64,000 nt of DNA, taken from the NCBI GenBank assembly GCA_040755055.1, contig JBFMBS010000005.1:62001-126000 (forward strand). Direction: 5' to 3'. Below are positions 1 to 8,093 of the stretch, in pieces. How positions within the stretch are numbered: the first letter of the stretch is position 1; the number at the start of each line of letters is the position of its first letter. The notes under the pieces were generated by a model. That model was not told the origin of the DNA. It saw only the letters and a program-made list of their open reading frames with translations, and did not search any database. Source of the stretch: DYJK01 sp040755055 (lineage in GTDB: Bacteria; Bacteroidota; Ignavibacteria; Ignavibacteriales; Melioribacteraceae). The position numbers were made by a program, and so were the translations under genes.

Positions 1-575
1 TAGCTCCCAGTATCTATTTCCTTATGAAAGGACAAACCGAATTTAACTTATCATATTTGGTTGTTAATAACGAAATTTTCAACGGGACATATTTTAAGAA
101 TATAAACAGAATTCAATTTTATGCAAGTACGCGACCGATAAGCGAATTGTCTTTTTATATAAATGGAAGTGTTGGTAAATTTATTTACCGGACATCCAAC
201 CCAAAGATGGGTTACGGACATAATTTTTATACCGGTTTTACACTCAAACCCTCGTCAAAGGTAAACATCTCTTTTGATTATTCACGCGCGCGTTTATCCG
301 ACGACAATACAAAAGAACTTTTCTACGATGGAAACATATACCGGCTTATCAGCATTTACCAGTTTACATCTGAAATGTTTATCCGGTTAATTACGCAATA
401 TAATTCGTTTGGTAGATCGTTCAATGTTTATCCGTTGTTCAGTTACAAACTGAATGCATTCACAACATTTTATCTTGGTGCTACCGCCGATTATCTCGAT
501 TACAATGATGAGATCGGCATTCGAAATATTCAACAGCAATACTTTTTGAAGGTGCAGTATTTGTTTGGAATGTAG
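1..575 (+). CDS. C-terminal part of a DUF5916-like outer-membrane beta-barrel protein (5' end outside window)
   Basis: The reading frame is open to the left edge of the window (codons run back in frame to base 3), so this is the 3' end of a longer gene and the ATG at 24 is internal. The visible 190 residues are alternating aromatic/polar beta-strands (for example FYTGFTLKPSSKVNISFDYS, then NPLFSYKL-type strands) and the protein ends with a strand finishing in Phe-Gly-Met, as expected for a barrel inserted by BAM. Strand order and the final block (two arginine/aromatic strands, then YLFGM) resemble the C-terminal barrel of DUF5916 proteins, which usually carry a CBM9-like domain at the N terminus, not seen here. 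Family assignment is by resemblance only; that it is an outer-membrane barrel is more certain than the family. Confidence 0.6.
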   Translation, partial: APSIYFLMKGQTEFNLSYLVVNNEIFNGTYFKNINRIQFYASTRPISELSFYINGSVGKFIYRTSNPKMGYGHNFYTGFTLKPSSKVNISFDYSRARLSDDNTKELFYDGNIYRLISIYQFTSEMFIRLITQYNSFGRSFNVYPLFSYKLNAFTTFYLGATADYLDYNDEIGIRNIQQQYFLKVQYLFGM

Positions 576-662
576 AACGAAGAGTGCAGAATGTAGAATG
601 GTTTTTTAATGCATGATAAACTATTAAAAAATAGTAAACCTATTTAATAGTTAAGATAGTAG

Positions 663-1001
663 CTATTCTGCCGGGACATTGAATTTTTTATGGAGTTCTC
701 TCATCATTTTAACGGTCAATTCGCGCTTACCGCTTAAAATTTCCGAGACCCGATTCTTTCCTCCCATCGCCGCGGCTAAATCGGATTGTTTAATACCGAG
801 TTGTTCCATTCTAAATTTTATTGCTTCTATAGGATCCGGCGGACCGATTGGAAAATGTTTTTGCTCATAAGCTTCGACAAGAGTAACAAGAACATCGAGC
901 AAATCACCGTTTGGAGTGTTCGGCTTTGAATCGAAAAGCAGTTCTATTTTTTCGAGCGTTGCCTCGTAATCTTTCTTGGTTTTGATCGGTTTGATTGTCA
1001 T
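663..1001 (-). CDS. higA: HigA-type antitoxin / XRE transcriptional regulator
   Basis: A 112-residue protein with an N-terminal helical segment (about residues 1-50, TKKDYEATLEKIELLFDSKP) and a C-terminal helix-turn-helix (about 65-105, QSDLAAAMGGKNRVSEILSG followed by KRELTVKM). This is the layout of the E. coli HigA (YgjM) antitoxin group, which binds its toxin through the N-terminal part and represses its own promoter through the HTH. No HigB/RelE toxin is next to it. It lies 15 bp downstream of hicA on the same strand and is probably cotranscribed with hicB-hicA. It may act as an additional repressor or antitoxin for that locus, or be an orphan left after loss of its toxin. Confidence 0.75.
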   Translation of the reverse strand: MTIKPIKTKKDYEATLEKIELLFDSKPNTPNGDLLDVLVTLVEAYEQKHFPIGPPDPIEAIKFRMEQLGIKQSDLAAAMGGKNRVSEILSGKRELTVKMMRELHKKFNVPAE

Positions 1002-1016
1002 ATAGAATTGAGAATT

Positions 1017-1238
1017 TTATACTAACGATTTGAATTCATCTATTGTTAAACCGGACTGGGGGATAATTGCTCTAAGAGTGCCCCGATCCAATTTTTTATG
1101 ATCCGGGATGACTAGCTGTACAAAAGGATTATCTTTTCGAACAATCATGTGACTCCCTTCCCGGCGTTTTAGGTAGAAGCCAAATTTATTCAAAGCTTTT
1201 AAACAATCCTTTCCAGATACTCTTGGAAGTCCGCTCAT
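1017..1238 (-). CDS. hicA: HicA-type mRNA interferase toxin
   Basis: A 73-residue double-stranded-RNA-binding-fold protein of the HicA/YcfA family. It begins with LPRVSGKDCLKALNKFGF, contains the catalytic histidine block RREGSHMIVRK (His about residue 30), and ends with the conserved RGTLRAIIPQSGLTIDEF segment. HicA toxins cleave mRNA and block translation until neutralised by HicB. The ATG overlaps the hicB stop by 4 bp, implying translational coupling. Gene order is hicB then hicA, the reverse of the E. coli order but common elsewhere. Confidence 0.88.
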   Translation of the reverse strand: MSGLPRVSGKDCLKALNKFGFYLKRREGSHMIVRKDNPFVQLVIPDHKKLDRGTLRAIIPQSGLTIDEFKSLV

Positions 1239-1441
1239 ATTGCAAGAAGAATTGTATCAAATGTTTCTTCGGGTACCGGAAGGTTATCTTCTTTCAATAC
1301 TTCAATGTAGCCGGTAATAGCTTCTTTTATATTAGCCACAGCTTCTTCTTTTGTTGTGCCTTGACTAATGCAGCCGGGTAGACTTGGACACTCGGCAACC
1401 CAATAGTTGTCTTCACCGCGATATATTATTACTTGTCGCAT
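1235..1441 (-). CDS. hicB: HicB-type antitoxin
   Basis: A 68-residue protein consisting only of the HicB partial RNase H fold: YRGEDNYWVAECPSLPGCIS, GTTKEEAVANIKEAI, then a short C-terminal strand. The DNA-binding HTH or ribbon-helix-helix that many HicB proteins carry at the C terminus is absent, so this antitoxin probably cannot repress transcription by itself. That makes the HigA-type HTH protein two genes downstream a plausible source of autoregulation. It is the first gene of the minus-strand cassette; the 370 bp between its ATG and the M16 operon at 1810 must hold divergent promoters. Confidence 0.87.
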   Translation of the reverse strand: MRQVIIYRGEDNYWVAECPSLPGCISQGTTKEEAVANIKEAITGYIEVLKEDNLPVPEETFDTILLAI

Positions 1442-1809
1442 TATACCTCTTTTATTACTGTGTATAAGATATAAAAAACGGAAATTAAAATGTTATATGT
1501 AACTATTGCTGAATAGTTGCAATAACGTAGCATAAAAGAACGAAGATTGAAAAAAGATGGAAAGAATTTGTGATGATGTGTAATAACTCTATAAAAATCC
1601 GCAAAAAATTTTCCACTCCATACTTTAGGTGGAAATAAGTAATTTGTGAACAGCGAATAAAACAAACTAATGTTAGATTCGATTACTTGAAATCAACGAG
1701 AGCCCAAAACAAGATTGCCAGAAGCAATCAAGTTCAGGACACAGAACAAATTGAAATTCTTCGTCCCGCTTTGCGGGATTCAGAATTGCAAAATTAAAAA
1801 GGAGTACGC
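1442..1809. other. Intergenic region between divergent hicBA and M16 operons
   Basis: No convincing gene. The region is AT-rich. A 74-codon open frame on the minus strand has no family resemblance and is probably chance. It should hold the hicBA promoter and the promoter of the peptidase operon; a good ribosome-binding sequence (AAAAAGGAG) lies just before 1810. A palindromic element sits at 1756-1786. Confidence 0.5.
1756..1786. repeat. Small palindromic element, ATTCTTCG...CAGAAT family
   Basis: The element starts ATTCTTCG and ends CAGAAT around an inner perfect stem TCCCGC-TTT-GCGGGA. Related elements occur at 4669-4718 and, inside a coding region, at 36225-36251. The outer words are shared while the inner stem differs but stays self-complementary, which suggests conservation of structure. 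Confidence 0.65.
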
Positions 1810-3180
1810 ATGAAACGAATTGTAGTTTTTTTCTTCTTGATGTATGCGGTAGTAATTGCGCAAGAGAAGCAAATTAGTGTTCAGTATATGCGTGTTGTGC
1901 TTCCGAACGGATTGAATGTTCTTTTACACGAAGACCATACAACTCCAATGGTAAGCGTTAATATGTGGTACCACGTAGGTTCCGGTAACGAGAAACCGGG
2001 GCGCACCGGGTTTGCACATCTCTTCGAGCACTTGATGTTCGAAGGATCGAAAAACGTTCCCGAAGGTAAATTTGATGAATGGCTTGAAGCTGTAGGCGGA
2101 AATAATAACGGCTCAACCAACACCGATAGAACAAATTATTGGGAGAACGCACCGAGCAATGCGTTGGAGTTGGTCTTCTTTATCGATTCCGATAGAATGT
2201 GGTATCTGCCCGATGCAATGACGCAAGAAAAACTTGACGGGCAACGTTCTGTTGTGAAGAATGAAAGAAGACAGAGTTACGAAAACCAGCCATACGGACT
2301 TTCATGGGAAATACTTTCAAAAAATGTTTATCCGGAGGGACATCCGTACAATTGGCAGACGATCGGTTCGATGGATGATCTTAACGCCGCAAGTTTTGAA
2401 GATGTGATAGAGTTCTTTAAACTTTATTATGCACCCAATAATGCATCGCTTGCTGTTGCCGGTGATATCAACATTCCCGAAACAATTAAACTTGTTGAGA
2501 AATGGTATGGAGAAATTCCGCGCGGAAAGCCGGTACCGCCGATTGATCCGCCGGCTGCAAAATTAACCGAAGAAAAAATTCTTCAGTACGAAGATAACGT
2601 TCAGCTTCCGCGGCTTTACATGGTATGGATTACACCGGCTGCATTTAGTGCCGGGGATGCCGAGATGGATCTGCTTGCAAAAATATTCGGCGCCGGAAAG
2701 GATTCGCGTCTATATAAACGATTAGTATATGAACTTCAAATTGCACAAGATTTGACGGTGTTCCGGGGTTCGTCAAAACTTTCGAGTGAGTTTTACATAA
2801 TTACAACTGCAAAAGCCGGGCACACTCTTGATGAACTAAAAAATGTTGTTCAGGAAGAAATAGATAAAATTAAGATGGAACTACCGGCTGAAAGAGAATT
2901 GCAGAAAGTTGTGAATCAAACGGAAGCAGAATTTCTTGACCGTCTTGAAAGTGTAGGAGGATTTGGTGGTAAAGCCGATCTTCTTAATCATTACTTCTTT
3001 TACACCGGCAATCCCGATTATTTCAATGAAGATTTGAATAGGTATAAAGGAATCAGTGTTAACGATATACGCGCAATGGCACAAACATATTTGCCAGATA
3101 ACGGTAGAGTGGTACTTAGTGTTATTCCGAAAGGGAAAACAGAGCTTGCCGTTCAAAAGAAAGAAGGGGGTGTGAAATGA
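1810..3180 (+). CDS. M16 family zinc metallopeptidase, catalytic subunit
   Basis: A 456-residue secreted protein. Residues 1-17 form a signal peptide ending in VVIAQ. The inverted zinc motif HLFEH is at residues 70-74 and the third metal ligand is Glu152 in VVKNERRQSYENQ, the usual distance in M16 enzymes, so the subunit should be catalytically active. It belongs to the short M16B group (like the mitochondrial processing peptidase beta subunit or E. coli PqqL halves). The next gene, overlapping by 4 bp, encodes the non-catalytic partner; the two probably form a periplasmic clam-shell heterodimer that degrades peptides. The start is well supported by AAAAAGGAG seven bases upstream. Confidence 0.92.
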   Translation: MKRIVVFFFLMYAVVIAQEKQISVQYMRVVLPNGLNVLLHEDHTTPMVSVNMWYHVGSGNEKPGRTGFAHLFEHLMFEGSKNVPEGKFDEWLEAVGGNNNGSTNTDRTNYWENAPSNALELVFFIDSDRMWYLPDAMTQEKLDGQRSVVKNERRQSYENQPYGLSWEILSKNVYPEGHPYNWQTIGSMDDLNAASFEDVIEFFKLYYAPNNASLAVAGDINIPETIKLVEKWYGEIPRGKPVPPIDPPAAKLTEEKILQYEDNVQLPRLYMVWITPAAFSAGDAEMDLLAKIFGAGKDSRLYKRLVYELQIAQDLTVFRGSSKLSSEFYIITTAKAGHTLDELKNVVQEEIDKIKMELPAERELQKVVNQTEAEFLDRLESVGGFGGKADLLNHYFFYTGNPDYFNEDLNRYKGISVNDIRAMAQTYLPDNGRVVLSVIPKGKTELAVQKKEGGVK

Positions 3181-4658
3181 AAAAGATAGTGACTAAGTAC
3201 CAGAGTGCCGGAGTACCTGAATTCCTGAGTGCAATTGTAATTGTTGTAACACTATTTGCATTCTCGAACGTGCCGGCTCAGATTGCGGATAGAAGCAAAG
3301 TTCCTCCGCTCGGAGAACCGAAGAAATTGAGTCTTCCGGAAATTCAAACGTTCGAACTTACCAACGGATTGCAAGTTGTGCTGATGGAAAAGCATTCTGT
3401 TCCGCTTGTGCAGATGAATGTAGTAGTAAAATCCGGCAGTGTTAACGATCCCGAAGATAAAAGCGGCATAGCAAGTTTTACAGCAGATATGCTTGATGAA
3501 GGCGCAGCCGGGAAGAGCTCGCTTGAACTAGCAGATGCAATCAATTACCTCGGTGCTCGCATCTCTACTTTTTCCAGAATGCATAAAATGGGCATAACAC
3601 TCCACTCGCCCCTTTCGAAATTTGATGAAGCATTGAAGATTGTTGCAAACATTCTTCTCCGCCCTGATTTTCCGCAGAAAGAACTGGATAGAATAAGAAA
3701 TGAAAAACTGACGTCGCTTCTTCAATGGCACGATCAACCGGTTACGATTGCAAATGTAATGTTCCAGAAAACATTGTTTGGCAAATATCATCCGTATGGA
3801 AAACCGGCAATGGGAAATGAAACATCCTTAAAGAGTTTTTCCGTTGAGGATCTGAAGAACTTCCATTCTGAATTTTTCAAGGCGAATAATGCTTATGTAC
3901 TTGTAGTCGGCGATATAACAAAAGATCAACTTGTTGCCAAACTCGAGTCAGTCTTCGGCGAGTGGAAACAAGGGGAAACCCCGGCAGCCGAACTTGATGA
4001 AACCGATCAAGTGAAGAAACGAGTTATTTATCTTGTTGATAAACCGGGTTCCGCACAATCCGTAATTATGATTGGGAGAATAGGAACCGAAAGATTGACC
4101 GGTGACTATTTCCCGATAACGGTAATGAATACGATTCTCGGCGGTTCGTTTACGTCAAGGTTGAACAATAATCTGCGCGAACAGCATGGTTACACATATG
4201 GTGCCGGATCGGCATTCGATATGCGTCCATACCCCGGACCGTTTGCGGCACGCTCGTCAGTTCAAACGGAAGTTACGGATAAAGCACTGGTTGAATTTTT
4301 CAAAGAGTTAAATGGAATTTCAGAATCAATACCCGAAGAAGAGCTAACACGCGCGAAAAATTATGTTGCTCTCGGTTACCCGGAAAATTTTCAGACGGTT
4401 GCTGATATAGCTTTCAATCTAGAAGAGATGATCGATTACAGTCTGCCCGGTGATTACTTCAACAATTATATCGGGAATGTTTTGAATGTTACCGGAGACC
4501 AAGTTACAGAAGCTGCCAAGAAATATATTGTGCCTGATAAAATGGCTGTTGTTGTAGTTGGTGATAGAAGTAAAATTGAAGACGGTATTAAGAAATTAAA
4601 TCTTGGTGAAATCGAGTATTACACGGTAGAAGATGTGTTGGGAAAGAAACCGGAGTAA
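3177..4658 (+). CDS. M16 family peptidase-like protein, non-catalytic subunit
   Basis: A 493-residue partner of the preceding peptidase, starting on the ATGA overlap. An N-terminal hydrophobic segment (about residues 18-35, ending VPAQ) is a signal peptide. The position equivalent to HxxEH reads SFTADML, so no zinc site is present. The C-terminal half keeps the Arg/Tyr substrate-binding pair typical of the second subunit (NNLREQHGYTYGAGSAF). Such catalytic plus R/Y-only pairs are a known arrangement of bacterial M16B enzymes. No further gene follows on the same strand. Confidence 0.9.
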   Translation: MKKIVTKYQSAGVPEFLSAIVIVVTLFAFSNVPAQIADRSKVPPLGEPKKLSLPEIQTFELTNGLQVVLMEKHSVPLVQMNVVVKSGSVNDPEDKSGIASFTADMLDEGAAGKSSLELADAINYLGARISTFSRMHKMGITLHSPLSKFDEALKIVANILLRPDFPQKELDRIRNEKLTSLLQWHDQPVTIANVMFQKTLFGKYHPYGKPAMGNETSLKSFSVEDLKNFHSEFFKANNAYVLVVGDITKDQLVAKLESVFGEWKQGETPAAELDETDQVKKRVIYLVDKPGSAQSVIMIGRIGTERLTGDYFPITVMNTILGGSFTSRLNNNLREQHGYTYGAGSAFDMRPYPGPFAARSSVQTEVTDKALVEFFKELNGISESIPEEELTRAKNYVALGYPENFQTVADIAFNLEEMIDYSLPGDYFNNYIGNVLNVTGDQVTEAAKKYIVPDKMAVVVVGDRSKIEDGIKKLNLGEIEYYTVEDVLGKKPE

Positions 4659-4668
4659 CGCCGTTATC

Positions 4669-4718
4669 ATTCTGGGCGAACAGCGTGAGCCGAAGAATCT
4701 TTGATTCAGATTCTTCGG
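4669..4718. repeat. Palindromic element downstream of the M16 operon (possible terminator)
   Basis: The sequence holds an 11-bp perfect stem, CCGAAGAATCT at 4690-4700 and AGATTCTTCGG at 4708-4718, around a 7-base loop. It is preceded by ATTCTG at 4669, the word that also ends the element at 1756-1786. There is no clear T-tract, so if it terminates transcription it is not a classic intrinsic terminator. Confidence 0.55.
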
Positions 4719-4844
4719 TGGTACGCTAAAGTAGATACCTCAAAATTAAAAGCTAAAATCACCCACCGGAAATAGTAACCGAATCTTTCTTACACCACAA
4801 TGGTTGGGATCCCTAACAAATAAATTTCCTCCCTCGAACTTCAA

Positions 4845-6014
4845 TCAGGGAAAATTTTTCATAATGTCATAAATACTTGTTATAAGATATTTTTCTTTTG
4901 CATTAAAGTTTTTAAATAACTCGAGTTGCTTCCCGGTTAACCCGGACAAATATTTTGCTTCAATTAATATTTTATCCCGTGTAATGAAGTCGATTTCTAT
5001 CCCATCTTTATATACATAAGAAGGGAAAGAATTTTTTAATAATAAGTAAATATAGTTTTCGAAAAGACTTCCTTTTTCTCTAAATCCGGTAAAAATTGTT
5101 CTGATTCCGAGATCGCAAGAATAGATTTTTTTTGCAGAAAGTATTCGCTCGTTTGTAGTTCCGTAACGGGGGAGTAAATGTACAAGATAAGTATCGCCGA
5201 AATGCTCGAGATGTCTTCTTACTGTATCGGGGGATACCTTCAGAATGTTAGCAAGTTTGTTAATTGAAAATACTTTACCGCATCGCTCCATTAAAAGCAG
5301 AAATAAATCTTTTAACAGCTGTGTATCCTTGATGTTGTGAAGGGCAGAGATATCCTTTAGAATTATATCATCTACCAATTCTTTAATGTATTCGATATCA
5401 TTTCGCAAAACGTATTCGGGTATGCCGCCGGCTTGAAGAAATTCCTCAAAATATTTTTCAAGTAAATGCTGATCTTTTTTCCCGATCTTGATTCCTTTGA
5501 AAAGGAGATATTCTTTGAAATCAAGAGGCAGCACTTCTATAACCTTACTTCTGCCGGTTATAAGTGCCTTTTTACTTTTCAGGATAGATGATTGGGATGA
5601 AGATGCAAAGATTTTCGTGTTGTGTGAGTCATAAAAATTTTTTAGCTGTTGTTCAAAATTGTTTTGATAAGCAATCTCATCCAGAAAGAGATAACTTTTT
5701 GCGGAGAAACTAAGTTTGTGTACTTTACGATACTCTTCAACAATTTCAACAATAGATTTTTTAGATAAGAGGTAATCATCAAGACTTATGTAGAATATTC
5801 TGCGAGGTTCAATTTCTTTTTCCTCAATCAGATATTTGATTAAGAGTTTTAACGATGATGTTTTGCCGATCCTTCTCAAACCGGTAAGAAAAACAATATC
5901 TTTTGTAATAAGCTGGGATTTTAATCGTGAGAGGATGGAATCCCGGCTGATCAAATCACCCGAATCCAACTCATTCTCCCACCAGGGATTATATCTATAA
6001 AGTATTTGTTCCAT
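4845..6014 (-). CDS. AAA-type ATPase with DUF4143 domain
   Basis: A 389-residue protein of the large AAA/DUF4143 family. The Walker A GLRRIGKTSS is near residue 44, the Walker B YLFLDEIAY near residue 108, followed by a sensor segment IFASSSQSS. After a winged-helix-like linker (about 235-280) comes the C-terminal DUF4143 domain with a restriction-endonuclease-like core GIEIDFI...ILIEAKY (Asp, Glu and Lys in the right order for PD-(D/E)xK). Cellular roles of the family are unknown; these genes are often strain-specific and mobile. It is a single gene with a tight AT-rich promoter region shared with nothing obvious. Confidence 0.85.
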   Translation of the reverse strand: MEQILYRYNPWWENELDSGDLISRDSILSRLKSQLITKDIVFLTGLRRIGKTSSLKLLIKYLIEEKEIEPRRIFYISLDDYLLSKKSIVEIVEEYRKVHKLSFSAKSYLFLDEIAYQNNFEQQLKNFYDSHNTKIFASSSQSSILKSKKALITGRSKVIEVLPLDFKEYLLFKGIKIGKKDQHLLEKYFEEFLQAGGIPEYVLRNDIEYIKELVDDIILKDISALHNIKDTQLLKDLFLLLMERCGKVFSINKLANILKVSPDTVRRHLEHFGDTYLVHLLPRYGTTNERILSAKKIYSCDLGIRTIFTGFREKGSLFENYIYLLLKNSFPSYVYKDGIEIDFITRDKILIEAKYLSGLTGKQLELFKNFNAKEKYLITSIYDIMKNFP

Positions 6015-6081
6015 CGCTCCGCAAATATACGGTCATAACGTATAAAAAATCAAATATCTATACGATTCTATCGTATATATA

Positions 6082-6513
6082 TTATTGCCTTGATTCACCG
6101 TAGATTGTTACAACAATCCCTCTTGCGCCACCATAGTTTCTATGTTCGCATAAATAAATTCCTTGCCACGTGCCCAAATTAAAATTTCCGTTTGTGATTG
6201 GAATTGTAACGGAATTTCCGAGTAAAGATGCTTTGATGTGCGAAGTCATATCGTCCTCACCTTCTAAAGTGTGCTCGTAATACTTAGCATCGGATTCCGG
6301 CACGGCTCTGTTAAAATATGTTTCCATATCAGCTCGTACTGAAGGATCGGCATTCTCATTTATTGTTAACGATGCCGACGTGTGTTGAATAAAAACATGC
6401 GCGATCCCAGTTTTGATGTTTTTCAATTCGGGCAAGTGTGAAAGTATTTCACTTGTAATTAAATGAAAGCCGCGCGGTTTTGGTTTAAGCGTTATTTCTT
6501 TTTGAATGAACAT
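6082..6513 (-). CDS. YjbQ/UPF0047 family protein (secondary thiamine-phosphate synthase-like)
   Basis: A 143-residue protein matching the whole YjbQ/UPF0047 family. Conserved blocks are HVFIQHTSASLTINENADPS (about 41-60), EGEDDMTSHIKASLLG, and GTWQGIYLCEHRNYGG near the C terminus, with the histidines that build the metal/phosphate pocket. Some members have weak thiamine-phosphate synthase activity in E. coli, but the physiological role is unsettled. The gene appears to stand alone. Confidence 0.9.
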   Translation of the reverse strand: MFIQKEITLKPKPRGFHLITSEILSHLPELKNIKTGIAHVFIQHTSASLTINENADPSVRADMETYFNRAVPESDAKYYEHTLEGEDDMTSHIKASLLGNSVTIPITNGNFNLGTWQGIYLCEHRNYGGARGIVVTIYGESRQ

Positions 6514-6746
6514 GTGTTAGTAGCCGATTCTCCTTGCTGGTTTTTCATCTTCGATAATCAGTTGTTTGATCGTCTCGAATATGATGTTGATTTGTTTTTG
6601 CTGCTGCCGGAATTAATGATGCCGGTATAGTTTTTTGTACGGGCATATGAATAAATCTCTTTTGTGTTAAGATTAAATTGCTAAACAAAATTTTGATTAG
6701 CAAGATTACCCAGCCCCAAAAACAAACAACCATACCGGCGGCAGAT

Positions 6747-7820
6747 TTAATTCCTATTTCTTTTGTTGAACTTTTTTATCTCCTTGTGAATCGTTTTCCA
6801 CTTTCTCTTCTCTTCAAGCTGTAACTGTATGTTTTGTTTCGATTCAAGATATTTTAATTCCTTTCGAAGTTTTAGGTAATTCTCGTAACGTTCTTTGGGA
6901 ATTATTCCTTCGGACAATGCTTTCAAGACAGTGCACCCGGATTCATGTGTATGTGTGCAGTCGGAATATCTGCAAGCACCGGCAAACTCCTCGAATTCGA
7001 AAAAGGTTTCTGAAATTCCTTCGTCTGCATTCCACAAACCAAATTCGCGCATGCCCGGGGTGTCGATTAAAATTCCTCCCGATGGAAGAAGCACAAGCTC
7101 TCTTCTTGTCGTTGTATGCCGCCCTCTCGAATCTTCTTCGCGAACTTCATTCGTTTTTAATTTTTCATAGCCAACAAGATGATTTATCAATGAAGATTTT
7201 CCCACCCCGGATGAACCTACAAGCGTAATTGTAATTCCCGGCGAAAGATATTTTATCATTCCGTCTATTCCTTCACCGGTTTTAGCGCTCATGTTAAGTA
7301 CATCTTCGATACCCGTTCTTGTTTTAACAAGTTCAAGTTTTTCTTGGACATCGTTGCAAATATCCGCTTTATTCAAAACCGCTACCGGTTTTGCACCGCT
7401 TTGATAGGTTGCAGCTAAGTATCTTTCAAGCCGGTTGATGCTGAAGTTATTATCAAGCGATTGAACTATAAACACAACATCAACATTTGCAGCAATAATC
7501 TGTTGATCGATTTTTTTATCCGCACTCTTCCTTGATATTTTAGTTTTGCGCTGAAGTATATTGTGAATCACTGCGTGTGTATTGTCGTTGAACAACGAAA
7601 TCACCACCCAATCACCAACTTTTGGTAACTCGGATTGTTTCTCGATTTCGAATAAATATTTACCGGAAACTTCCCCGGTTATATCACCATGCTCTGTTAA
7701 TACAAGGTAATTGGTTTTGTTTTCTATGGCAATTCTTCCGCATTGAAATCCTTGCTTCCGAAATTGTTCAAACTGATCTTCAAAAAATTTATTCCAGCCA
7801 AGTGAATTTAGCTTTGTCAT
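6747..7820 (-). CDS. rsgA: Ribosome small-subunit maturation GTPase RsgA
   Basis: About 357 residues. The order OB-fold, then circularly permuted GTPase, then zinc motif is diagnostic: NKADICN (G4) precedes GSSGVGKSS (G1/Walker A) and DTPGMREFG (G3), and a C-terminal ACRYSDCTHTHESGC supplies Cys/Cys/His/Cys zinc ligands. RsgA binds immature 30S subunits and releases RbfA late in assembly. The frame is open to a TTG at 7832, but the ATG at 7820 is preceded by GGGGAAAGAA at good spacing and is chosen here. It has a lysine-rich tail typical of rRNA-binding proteins. Confidence 0.95.
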   Translation of the reverse strand: MTKLNSLGWNKFFEDQFEQFRKQGFQCGRIAIENKTNYLVLTEHGDITGEVSGKYLFEIEKQSELPKVGDWVVISLFNDNTHAVIHNILQRKTKISRKSADKKIDQQIIAANVDVVFIVQSLDNNFSINRLERYLAATYQSGAKPVAVLNKADICNDVQEKLELVKTRTGIEDVLNMSAKTGEGIDGMIKYLSPGITITLVGSSGVGKSSLINHLVGYEKLKTNEVREEDSRGRHTTTRRELVLLPSGGILIDTPGMREFGLWNADEGISETFFEFEEFAGACRYSDCTHTHESGCTVLKALSEGIIPKERYENYLKLRKELKYLESKQNIQLQLEEKRKWKTIHKEIKKFNKRNRN

Positions 7821-8093
7821 TTCTTTCCCCAATAATATTATTGATAGTATTTGTGATTGAAAAAGATCGCTTGTGATCTTAAAGAATAATAATGGGCGTA
7901 CCTATCCCCTGAGCATTACTCATTAGGATAAGCAACTAAGCAAGGGTTGCTTTTTTCGAATGGCTGTGTGAATATGTTTTAATAAAACAATAGATGTTTA
8001 TTAATTGATAAACAAAAATATATCAAGTTAGGATTGTGTGCAAATATAAATTCTGAAGCTGCCGGTTGAAGCAGCTTTAAAAGTTTTACGTCG

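Noticed and set aside
1441..1665. 74-codon minus-strand frame
   Set aside because: No family resemblance, lies in the divergent promoter region of hicBA and the peptidase operon, low-complexity hydrophobic.
6545..6733. 62-codon hydrophobic minus-strand frame
   Set aside because: Weak start, no family pattern, sits in the gap between rsgA and yjbQ; hydrophobic stretch then random text.
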